DNA from: Alphaproteobacteria bacterium
GTDB lineage: Bacteria; Pseudomonadota; Alphaproteobacteria; Micropepsales; Micropepsaceae
Assembly (NCBI GenBank): GCA_947455695.1
Contig: CANGRN010000111.1
Coordinates: 1-5,901, forward strand
Length of the DNA: 5,901 bases
Direction of reading: 5' to 3'
Notes under the pieces: generated by a model
What the model was told of the DNA's origin: nothing
Database searches by the model: none
Seen by the model: the letters and a program-made list of their open reading frames with translations, nothing else
Made by a program: the position numbers and the translations under genes
Part shown: piece by piece, positions 1 to 4,941 of the stretch
Layout: every line of letters begins with the position of its first letter
Numbering within the stretch: the first letter of the stretch is position 1

Positions 1-167
1 AGGTCGGCGACGATGGCCTTGAACTGGGCATCGCCCGCCATGCGCGCATCCGTGCAGATCAGAGCCCTGCTGCCGATATGCGCCGTCATCATGCCCAGCG
101 CGGCGCGCTGGCCGGAGCCGAAGATCACCGAGGCGGGCAGGCGCAGGGCGCCGAACAGTTGGGACAT
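1..167 (-). CDS. Iron-containing alcohol dehydrogenase, N-terminal fragment (cut by window edge)
   Basis: Only the first 55 codons lie in the window; the gene continues past the left edge. The translation starts MSQLFGALRLPASVIFGSG and continues through a G-rich turn to a strand ending ALICTD. This is the usual N-terminus of group III Fe-dependent alcohol dehydrogenases and maleylacetate reductases: a beta strand with an xFGxG turn, a helix, then a strand closing in V/C-T-D, forming the NAD(P)-binding Rossmann half. The metal-binding histidines lie in the missing part, so activity and substrate cannot be judged. The ATG follows the TAG stop of the upstream dehydrogenase gene directly (TAGATG). 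An AAGGAA Shine-Dalgarno sequence six bases before the ATG lies inside the end of that gene, so the two are surely co-transcribed and probably translationally coupled. In this context it would reduce or oxidise an aldehyde or keto product of the pathway (inference). Confidence 0.8.
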   Translation of the reverse strand, partial: MSQLFGALRLPASVIFGSGQRAALGMMTAHIGSRALICTDARMAGDAQFKAIVAD

Positions 168-1187
168 CTACTTTTCCTTCTTGGATTCTTGCGACAGCTT
201 TTGCAGGTCCGCCCACAGGCCGTCATCGATGAACATGCCGCGTTTTTCCGACTGGGCCCGCGCCGCATGGGCGCGGTCGCCCGGCGCCAGCACGGGATGT
301 TCCGGATCGGACGGGGCTGCGGCGCGAATCTCTTCCAGGTAATCGGTGACCAGTGCCTTGGCGGCTTGCGCATGGGGCGGGGCGATGACGATGAAGATGT
401 CGCCCTTGTTGGAGACATTCACCGAATCCAGCGTGCCCTTCACGCCGGTGCCGATGGCCGAAGCGGCCAAGCTGGCCACCAGGACTTCAAAGGCGATACC
501 CAGCGCGTAGCCCTTGGGCCCGCCGAACGGCGCGATGGCGCCCTTCTTGGCGGCGGACGCGTCTGTGGTGGGATCGCCATTCTCGTCCAGCGCCCAGCCC
601 AGCGGGATCGGCGCGCCGCGATTGGCGTGGTCATGGATCTTGCCCATCGAGACAAGGCCGGTGGCCATGTCCAGCACCATGGGCGTAGGATCGGCGGGCA
701 CGCCGATGGCGATAGGATTGGTGCCGATCATCGCCTTGCGCCCGCCCCAGGGATGCACCAGCGCTTCGGAGATGGTCAGCGCGATGCAGGTGAGACCTTC
801 CTTGGCGACATGCTCGGCATAATAGGCCAGCGCGCCCAGATGATTGGTGTTGCGGATGGCGGCGATGGCGATGCCGTCTTCGCGGGCGCGCGGAATGATC
901 GTGTCCAGCGCAGCCATCGCGATCACCGGGCCGAGACCGCGTTCGCCATCGACGGACAGGAACGAACGGGCGGTCCATTCCTGGTTGCCCGTGGTGGTCG
1001 GGTTGGACAGGCCGGCATGGATGCGCTCGATCACCCGGCGCAGGCGCAAAAGACCGTGCGAAGGAATCGCCCGCATCTCCGCTTCGATGAACAGGCCCGC
1101 CTGGGTGCGGGCATGGCCAGGCGGCACGCCATTGGCGAGCAGGATGCCTTCGGCCAGCTTGCGGACATCTTCGACGGCGACCTTCAC
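168..1187 (-). CDS. Ldh/YlbC-family NAD(P)-dependent malate/lactate/sulfolactate-type dehydrogenase
   Basis: A 339-residue cytoplasmic oxidoreductase of the Ldh_2 family (PF02615), which interconverts 2-hydroxy acids and 2-oxo acids, or reduces related cyclic imines, with NAD(P)H. Relatives include E. coli YiaK and AllD and the archaeal sulfolactate dehydrogenase. Family motifs appear in order. SHG is at 43-45; its His44 is the residue proposed as catalytic in relatives. RNTNHLGALAYYA is at 112-124, GTNPIAIGVP at 155-164, DMATG at 173-177, GWALDENGDPTTD at 197-209, and PFGGPKGYAL at 220-229. The length is normal and no key motif is missing. The start is GTG, giving MKVAVEDVRKLAEG; no ATG lies close by. 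AGGA stands about ten bases upstream, inside a 12-bp palindrome. It is the first gene of an operon with the Fe-alcohol dehydrogenase and is divergent from the GntR regulator, which probably controls it. The family is clear; the substrate is not, because paralogues differ widely. Confidence 0.93.
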   Translation of the reverse strand: MKVAVEDVRKLAEGILLANGVPPGHARTQAGLFIEAEMRAIPSHGLLRLRRVIERIHAGLSNPTTTGNQEWTARSFLSVDGERGLGPVIAMAALDTIIPRAREDGIAIAAIRNTNHLGALAYYAEHVAKEGLTCIALTISEALVHPWGGRKAMIGTNPIAIGVPADPTPMVLDMATGLVSMGKIHDHANRGAPIPLGWALDENGDPTTDASAAKKGAIAPFGGPKGYALGIAFEVLVASLAASAIGTGVKGTLDSVNVSNKGDIFIVIAPPHAQAAKALVTDYLEEIRAAAPSDPEHPVLAPGDRAHAARAQSEKRGMFIDDGLWADLQKLSQESKKEK

Positions 1188-1196
1188 AGATCAAAT

Positions 1197-1208
1197 ATCC
1201 TATAGGAT
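1197..1208. promoter_or_regulatory. Perfect 12-bp palindrome, candidate GntR/FCD operator
   Basis: ATCCTATAGGAT is its own reverse complement, with no spacer and no mismatch. FadR-subfamily GntR regulators typically bind short perfect or near-perfect palindromes in the spacer beside their own divergent gene. The site covers roughly +1 to +12 of the predicted minus-strand transcript and includes the AGGA that would serve as Shine-Dalgarno sequence for the GTG start, so binding there would block transcription initiation. No second copy was found upstream of the cytochrome c operon. The palindrome is seen directly; binding by the neighbouring regulator is inferred. Confidence 0.6.
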
Positions 1209-1214
1209 TTTCGA

Positions 1215-1243
1215 AATTTATGGGTTATGCTTCGTCCGGTCAA
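1215..1243 (-). promoter_or_regulatory. Predicted sigma70-type promoter of the ldh-like/Fe-ADH operon
   Basis: On the minus strand, TTGACC (1243-1238, five of six consensus bases) is followed after exactly 17 bases by TAAATT (1220-1215, four of six). This puts the start of transcription near 1208, at the edge of the perfect palindrome, with a short leader of about 20 bases before the GTG start. The spacing and the fit with the operator make it credible, but the -10 is imperfect. Confidence 0.45.
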
Positions 1244-1277
1244 TGGCAAAAGCCAGCCTTTCTGTGGGTGAAGTTCC

Positions 1278-1934
1278 TTGGCGTCAGCGCTGAACGAAAC
1301 GGCCGACCGCACCATCGCCCGCCCCTCCGGGCTGGCGGAGGAAGTCTATCGCCGCGTCCGGGCCGACATCATGTCCCTGAAAATCCCGCCCGATACCCGG
1401 GTGTCGGTGGACAGCCTGGCCCGCGAGCTGGGGGTGTCCCAGACCCCGATCCGCGAGGCGCTGTCCATGCTGGAAGCCAACGGCCTGGTGTCCAAGCGGC
1501 ACTTTGCAGGTTACGCCACCAGCCCCCGCATGGACCGGGCGCAACTGGATGAGCTGTTCGAATTCCGCCTGCTGATCGAGCCCCATGCGGCGCGCAAGGC
1601 CGCCGAGGCGATGGCCGACACAGACATGCGACAGCTGGCCAGCGGTGACACCGCGCCTTCGCACGACGCCTTTGCCGACATGGATACCGAATTCCACCGC
1701 CTGATCGCGCAGGGCGCCGGCAATCACTTGATCGCGGACTCGCTGGCGCGGCTGCACATCCATGTTCACATCTTCCGCTCCTGCTTTCGCAGCGAGATCA
1801 CCGAAGAAGCGGTGCATGAGCATGACGCGATCATCGCCGCCATCCATGCGCGCGACGGCGACAAGGCGGAAGCCGCCATGCGCCGGCATATCGAGCGCAG
1901 CTATGGGCGGCTGCGCGATTTCATAAAAGACTAG
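1278..1934 (+). CDS. GntR-family transcriptional regulator, FadR subfamily (FCD domain)
   Basis: A 218-residue DNA-binding regulator. The N-terminal winged helix-turn-helix covers about residues 19-82; SQTPIREAL (54-62) is the typical recognition helix, followed by LEANGLV. The C-terminal all-helical FCD domain (about 88-214) binds a small organic acid, often through a metal. Candidate metal ligands D136, H140, H182 and H204 keep the spacing 4-42-22, nearly the same as in structurally known members. The linker before D136 (about 111-130) looks shorter than usual. An in-frame TGA at 1269-1271 excludes a longer protein. The TTG at 1278, with GGGTG seven bases upstream, is the best start because the first ATG lies inside the winged helix. 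The gene diverges from the dehydrogenase operon and converges on the RraA-like gene. It probably represses the first operon, and perhaps the second, until a pathway acid is bound (inference). Confidence 0.92.
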   Translation: MASALNETADRTIARPSGLAEEVYRRVRADIMSLKIPPDTRVSVDSLARELGVSQTPIREALSMLEANGLVSKRHFAGYATSPRMDRAQLDELFEFRLLIEPHAARKAAEAMADTDMRQLASGDTAPSHDAFADMDTEFHRLIAQGAGNHLIADSLARLHIHVHIFRSCFRSEITEEAVHEHDAIIAAIHARDGDKAEAAMRRHIERSYGRLRDFIKD

Positions 1935-2635
1935 CTTTTCTGGCTCTTCCGCCAGGCAGCGTACCTGGCCTTGTTCTCGTCATTGGGCGGATACAGGCCC
2001 GGCAGGGGCGTGCCTTTTTCCACTTCGCCCATGATCCAGGATTCCATCGCTTCCTGCTCGGCGGCGGCTTCGGTAACCTCGGCCAGCAAGGCTTGCGGAA
2101 TGACGACCGCGCCGTCGCCGTCGGCGACGATGCCGTCACCGGGGAAGATCGCCACGCCGCCGCAGCCGATGGGCTCCTGCCAGTTGATGAAAGTCAGGCC
2201 CGCCACCGAAGCGGGCGCGGCAGCGCCGGCGCACCACACCGGCAATCCCGTGGCCAGAACGCCTTCCATGTCGCGCATCACCCCATCCGTGATCAACGCG
2301 CCGACCTTCCGCTTGGCCATGCGGGCGCACAGGATATCGCCAAAGATGCCGGCATCGGTGACGCCATTGGCGTCGGCGACGCAGATCACGCCTTCCCCCA
2401 TCGCCTCGATGGCGGCGCGGGTGGAGATGGGCGAGGCCCAGCTCGCCGGAGTCGCCAAATCTTCGCGCGCCGGCACAAAGCGCAGGGTGAAGGCGGTGCC
2501 TGCAATCCGCTTCTGGCCGGGCTGTTTGGGAAATGCGCCGCGCAGCCAGACATTGCGCAGGCCTTTCTTCAGCAGGACCGTGGTCAGGGTGGCGGTGGAA
2601 ATGCCTTCCAGAATCTTTTTGGTGTTGGCGTCCAT
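1931..2635 (-). CDS. RraA-family protein, HMG/CHA-type aldolase-like
   Basis: A 234-residue protein of the RraA / former 'dimethylmenaquinone methyltransferase' fold. Characterised enzymes of this group are class II, divalent-metal pyruvate aldolases that cleave 4-hydroxy-4-methyl-2-oxoglutarate or 4-carboxy-4-hydroxy-2-oxoadipate and often decarboxylate oxaloacetate. FGDI (98-101), the TDGVMRD segment (116-122) with the Arg121-Asp122 pair that in HMG aldolase contacts substrate and metal, and DGDGAVVIP (172-180) are all present. This favours an enzyme over the RNase E inhibitor RraA, which is shorter. ATG at 2635 is chosen because AAAGGGG stands six bases upstream; the frame stays open 53 codons further, but that part is arginine-rich and unlike the family. 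It follows the quinoprotein gene by 11 bases. Its TAG stop shares CTAG with the stop of the convergent GntR gene. The substrate is unknown; a pyruvate-yielding aldol cleavage is the best guess. Confidence 0.88.
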   Translation of the reverse strand: MDANTKKILEGISTATLTTVLLKKGLRNVWLRGAFPKQPGQKRIAGTAFTLRFVPAREDLATPASWASPISTRAAIEAMGEGVICVADANGVTDAGIFGDILCARMAKRKVGALITDGVMRDMEGVLATGLPVWCAGAAAPASVAGLTFINWQEPIGCGGVAIFPGDGIVADGDGAVVIPQALLAEVTEAAAEQEAMESWIMGEVEKGTPLPGLYPPNDENKARYAAWRKSQKS

Positions 2636-2641
2636 GATGAG

Positions 2642-2648
2642 CCCCTTT
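2642..2648 (-). promoter_or_regulatory. Strong Shine-Dalgarno sequence of the RraA-like gene
   Basis: Read on the minus strand this is AAAGGGG, six bases before the ATG at 2635. It overlaps the TAA stop (2649-2647) of the quinoprotein gene, so a ribosome ending there sits on the initiation site of the next gene. It decides the start at 2635 against upstream in-frame codons. Confidence 0.75.
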
Positions 2649-4407
2649 AGTTGGGCAGCGCGAAAATGGCGAAGACATCGCCGAAGATCGCCTTGCCTTC
2701 GTTCTGCATGAAAATCTCGCCGCCATGACAGCCCCCGGCGCCGACGGCGACATACTGCACGCCCTTGACCCGGTAGGTAATAGGCGGGGTGCATACGCCG
2801 GCGCCCAGGGGATAGTGCCAGACCTTTTCGCCGGTCTTGGCGTCATGGGCCACGAAATCGCCGTTCATCTCGCCGGTAAAGACCAGGCCGCCGGCCGTGG
2901 CCAGCACGCCGCTGAAATAGGGACGATCCGACTTTTGTTGCCAGGCGATCTTGCCGGTCGTCACATCGATGGCGCTGAAGGTGCCGCTGGGCGTGAAGAC
3001 TTTCATGTTCACCGGCATGTCGCCGCCCGAATATTGGCCGCGGATCGGCGTACCGGGCTTGTAGACCTCGGGCAGCGGCTGGCGGACGGTCATGTCGTGC
3101 GCTTCGTTGATGCCGAGCTGGTAGAGATATTTGGTCTGGGGTGAATAAGCCGGCGGCTGCCACATGGCGCCGCCATGATTGGCAGGCCACATGGTCTTGG
3201 GCGTGGGGCCCAGCGGCGTCATGAAGTTATCGCTGACATCCACGAAAGGTGGCGATTTGCGCATCAGCTTTCCGGTCAGGCGGTTGACGATATAGACAAT
3301 GCCGGTCTTGCCGGCATGGGCGGCCGCCTGCACGGGCCGGCCCTTTTCATCCACCGTGTCGAAAAGCACCACGGGCGCGCAGGCATCCAGGTCCCAGATG
3401 TCGTGCGCGACTTCCTGATACCACCAGCGCAGCTTGCCGGTTCGGCTGTCGATGGCGACGATGGAGTCGGTATAGGCGTTGTCGCCCAGGCGGCTGGTGC
3501 CATCCAGGTCGGGATTGGGGTTGCCCACCGCAAACAGGATCAGGTTGTTCTTTACATCGATGGCGGGCGTATTCCACACCGAGCCGCCGCCATACTTCCA
3601 GCTATCGCCGCTCCAGGTCTTGCCGCCTGGCTCGCCGGGCGCGGCGGTGGTGTTGAAACGCCACACCAGCTTGCCGGTATTGGCATCCAGCGCCTGCAGG
3701 AAGCCACGTGTCGGCCATTCGGCGCCGGCATTGCCCACCAGGATCAGGCCGTTATAGGCGATGGGCGCCATGGTGAAGGAATAGAAGACGGCCGGCTGGG
3801 GCAGGACTTCCGCGTGATCGGTTTTCCACAAAAGCTTGCCGGTGCGCGCATCCAGCGCCACGACATGACCATCCAGCTGTGCGGAGAAAACCTTTCCATA
3901 GGCCACCGCCACGCCACGCGAGATCTGGCCGCAGCACAGGTTGGAATAGGCGAGGGTAGGGATGTAGGACCAAAGCTGTTTGCCGGTGACGGCGTCATAG
4001 GCCATCACCTTGTTGTCGGCGGTGCTCAGATACAGCGCCCCGTCCACCGCGATGGCGGTGTTCTCGAAGTTCTTGGTCACCCCGGTCTGCAGGATAGCGG
4101 TGGGCCGCAGCTTGCCGACATTCGACAGGTTGATGTCGATGAAAGGCGAGAAGCGCTGATTGTCATAGGTGCGGCCATGCAGGATCCAGCCATCGGCATG
4201 ATCGGCATCCAGCATCATCGCGTCGCTGATATCGACATTCTGGTTGGCGGCCTGGTTCAGGAAAGTTTCTGGCCTGGCCGTGGTGGTGCCCACCGCAGCT
4301 GCGGCTTCACCGGCGCTGCCCTTCACCGGCTGCGGCGGCTGGCCAAGTGCGCCGCCGCAAAGGCCCAGGCACGCCACCGCCAGCAAAGCGATTGCGGATT
4401 TTCTCAT
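2647..4407 (-). CDS. PQQ-dependent alcohol dehydrogenase, methanol/ethanol dehydrogenase family (type I, no haem domain)
   Basis: A 586-residue periplasmic quinoprotein that oxidises an alcohol and passes electrons to a cytochrome c. MRKSAIALLAVACLGLCGG is a signal peptide, probably cut near residue 22 after ALG, followed by an Ala/Thr-rich linker to about 58. The eight-bladed propeller shows six clear tryptophan-docking motifs (A-x-D-x3-G-x3-W at 136, 184, 239, 318, 479 and 520). Cofactor residues match methanol dehydrogenase: Glu115, vicinal Cys158-Cys159, Arg164 and Lys367 around PQQ; Glu230, Asn296 and Asp339 for the metal. Asp341 sits two residues after catalytic Asp339 (HDIWDLD), as in lanthanide-dependent enzymes. 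The protein ends after the propeller; electrons presumably go to the cytochrome encoded 19 bases upstream. GGAG six bases before the ATG at 4407 and the signal peptide fix the start; the frame is open 42 codons further. The substrate cannot be named. Confidence 0.95.
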   Translation of the reverse strand: MRKSAIALLAVACLGLCGGALGQPPQPVKGSAGEAAAAVGTTTARPETFLNQAANQNVDISDAMMLDADHADGWILHGRTYDNQRFSPFIDINLSNVGKLRPTAILQTGVTKNFENTAIAVDGALYLSTADNKVMAYDAVTGKQLWSYIPTLAYSNLCCGQISRGVAVAYGKVFSAQLDGHVVALDARTGKLLWKTDHAEVLPQPAVFYSFTMAPIAYNGLILVGNAGAEWPTRGFLQALDANTGKLVWRFNTTAAPGEPGGKTWSGDSWKYGGGSVWNTPAIDVKNNLILFAVGNPNPDLDGTSRLGDNAYTDSIVAIDSRTGKLRWWYQEVAHDIWDLDACAPVVLFDTVDEKGRPVQAAAHAGKTGIVYIVNRLTGKLMRKSPPFVDVSDNFMTPLGPTPKTMWPANHGGAMWQPPAYSPQTKYLYQLGINEAHDMTVRQPLPEVYKPGTPIRGQYSGGDMPVNMKVFTPSGTFSAIDVTTGKIAWQQKSDRPYFSGVLATAGGLVFTGEMNGDFVAHDAKTGEKVWHYPLGAGVCTPPITYRVKGVQYVAVGAGGCHGGEIFMQNEGKAIFGDVFAIFALPN

Positions 4408-4426
4408 GGCGAACTCCGAACGCGGG

Positions 4427-4837
4427 TTACGGCGTGATCTTGGCGTCTTTGGCGGCGTCCGAACCGGCAGCCAGCGCGGTGGCGCCGGCGGGATAGCCGT
4501 TCTGCTGCAGGATATAGGCGGTGACGGCGGCAAACTCTTCCGGCTTCAAGGAGCCGGGATCGGACTGCGGCATGGTGTTGGCGATCACGTCCAGCAAGGT
4601 CGCAGCGGTCAGGCTTTGCGCCGCGGCCATTTCGCCGAAGGGCGCGCCCTTCAAAGCAGGGGCGGCGACACCTTCCAGCGCCGAGCCATGGCAGGCGGCA
4701 CAGGAAGACACATAGACTTGCGCACCGGCCGTGGCCTGGGCATCCGTATAAAGAGCGGGCTTGGCCGCCTGGGCTATGGCCAGCGGCGCCGCGGCAACGC
4801 ACAGGACAGCGGAAACGAGCAGAAGCGGGCGATACAT
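4427..4837 (-). CDS. Exported class I cytochrome c, likely electron acceptor of the quinoprotein
   Basis: A 136-residue monohaem cytochrome c. MYRPLLLVSAVLCVAAAPLAIAQ is a signal peptide, probably cut after residue 23, so the protein works in the periplasm. The haem attachment motif CAACH is at 46-50. Met89, in NTMPQSDPGSL, is the probable sixth iron ligand, and EEFAAVTAYILQQNG (101-115) is the usual C-terminal helix of this class. About 20 residues of Ala-rich tail follow. AAGGA six bases before the ATG at 4837 supports the start. It is the first gene of the operon, just upstream of the PQQ dehydrogenase, which lacks its own haem domain. The pair therefore resembles the methanol dehydrogenase/cytochrome cL arrangement, although this cytochrome is smaller. 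Direct pairing with the quinoprotein is inferred from position. Confidence 0.93.
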   Translation of the reverse strand: MYRPLLLVSAVLCVAAAPLAIAQAAKPALYTDAQATAGAQVYVSSCAACHGSALEGVAAPALKGAPFGEMAAAQSLTAATLLDVIANTMPQSDPGSLKPEEFAAVTAYILQQNGYPAGATALAAGSDAAKDAKITP

Positions 4838-4941
4838 GGCAGGTCCTTGGGGCGGGCTTCGGGAATGGCTTACGATAGCGGCAAGGCCCCGGATTGGCTA
4901 GCAAAGTTGCGCGCCTTCCACCTATGCCGGATATTCCTGGC
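4838..4941. promoter_or_regulatory. Divergent spacer between the cytochrome c operon and the TPR gene
   Basis: About 100 bases separate the cytochrome c ATG on the minus strand from the TPR gene on the plus strand, so promoters for both must lie here or inside the genes. For the plus strand a poor candidate is TTGGGG (4847-4852) and TACGAT (4871-4876) with an 18-base spacer. For the minus strand no convincing -35/-10 pair was seen. An imperfect palindrome surrounds GCTAGC (4897-4902). No copy of the 12-bp palindrome near 1200 is present, so the second operon shows no visible sign of control by the same regulator from this spacer. Confidence 0.4.

Larger units (their letters stand above)
1188..1277. 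promoter_or_regulatory. Divergent control region between dehydrogenase operon and GntR gene
   Basis: This 90-bp spacer separates the two divergent starts, GTG at 1187 on the minus strand and TTG at 1278 on the plus strand. Its half near the dehydrogenase is clearly AT-richer than the rest of the window. It holds the minus-strand promoter and the 12-bp palindrome listed separately. There is also an 8-bp palindrome, TTTCGAAA (1209-1216). For the plus-strand GntR gene only a weak -10-like TATGCT (1226-1231) is visible. No good -35 accompanies it, and the bases where a -35 would fall (about 1202-1208) lie inside the 12-bp palindrome. A protein bound there could therefore also repress the regulator's own gene. 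Confidence 0.6.

Noticed and set aside
78..1205. Long open plus-strand frame antisense to the Ldh-type dehydrogenase gene
   Set aside because: It is the mirror frame of a GC-rich gene with clear family motifs; its translation is Arg/Gly/His-rich and resembles no protein family.
1284..1889. Minus-strand open frame opposite the GntR gene
   Set aside because: It is antisense to a complete winged-helix/FCD protein, and its translation is Gly/Arg/His-rich without recognisable domains.
1925..1939. Bidirectional intrinsic terminator between the convergent genes
   Set aside because: The stem is only five mostly A-T pairs with no GC-rich core and no real U-tract, so it is too weak to call.
1931..2635. 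Annotation as the RNase E inhibitor RraA or as a menaquinone methyltransferase
   Set aside because: The protein is longer than RraA, carries the aldolase Arg-Asp pair and sits in a catabolic operon; the methyltransferase name is a historical misannotation of this fold.
2636..2794. Extension of the RraA-like protein by 53 codons
   Set aside because: The extension lies within the quinoprotein coding region and is Arg-rich; the ATG at 2635 has a strong AAAGGGG.
3175..4437. Long open plus-strand frame of 420 codons antisense to the quinoprotein gene
   Set aside because: Same cause: the sense strand carries a full, motif-rich PQQ dehydrogenase, while the antisense translation is low in structure and unrecognisable.
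4408..4533. N-terminal extension of the quinoprotein by 42 codons
   Set aside because: It would bury the signal peptide, overlap the cytochrome gene and begin with a Pro/Arg-rich stretch; the ATG at 4407 has its own GGAG.
4897..4902. GCTAGC palindrome in the cytochrome/TPR spacer as a regulator site
   Set aside because: Six perfect bases with imperfect flanks are expected by chance, and it does not resemble the 12-bp site near 1200.
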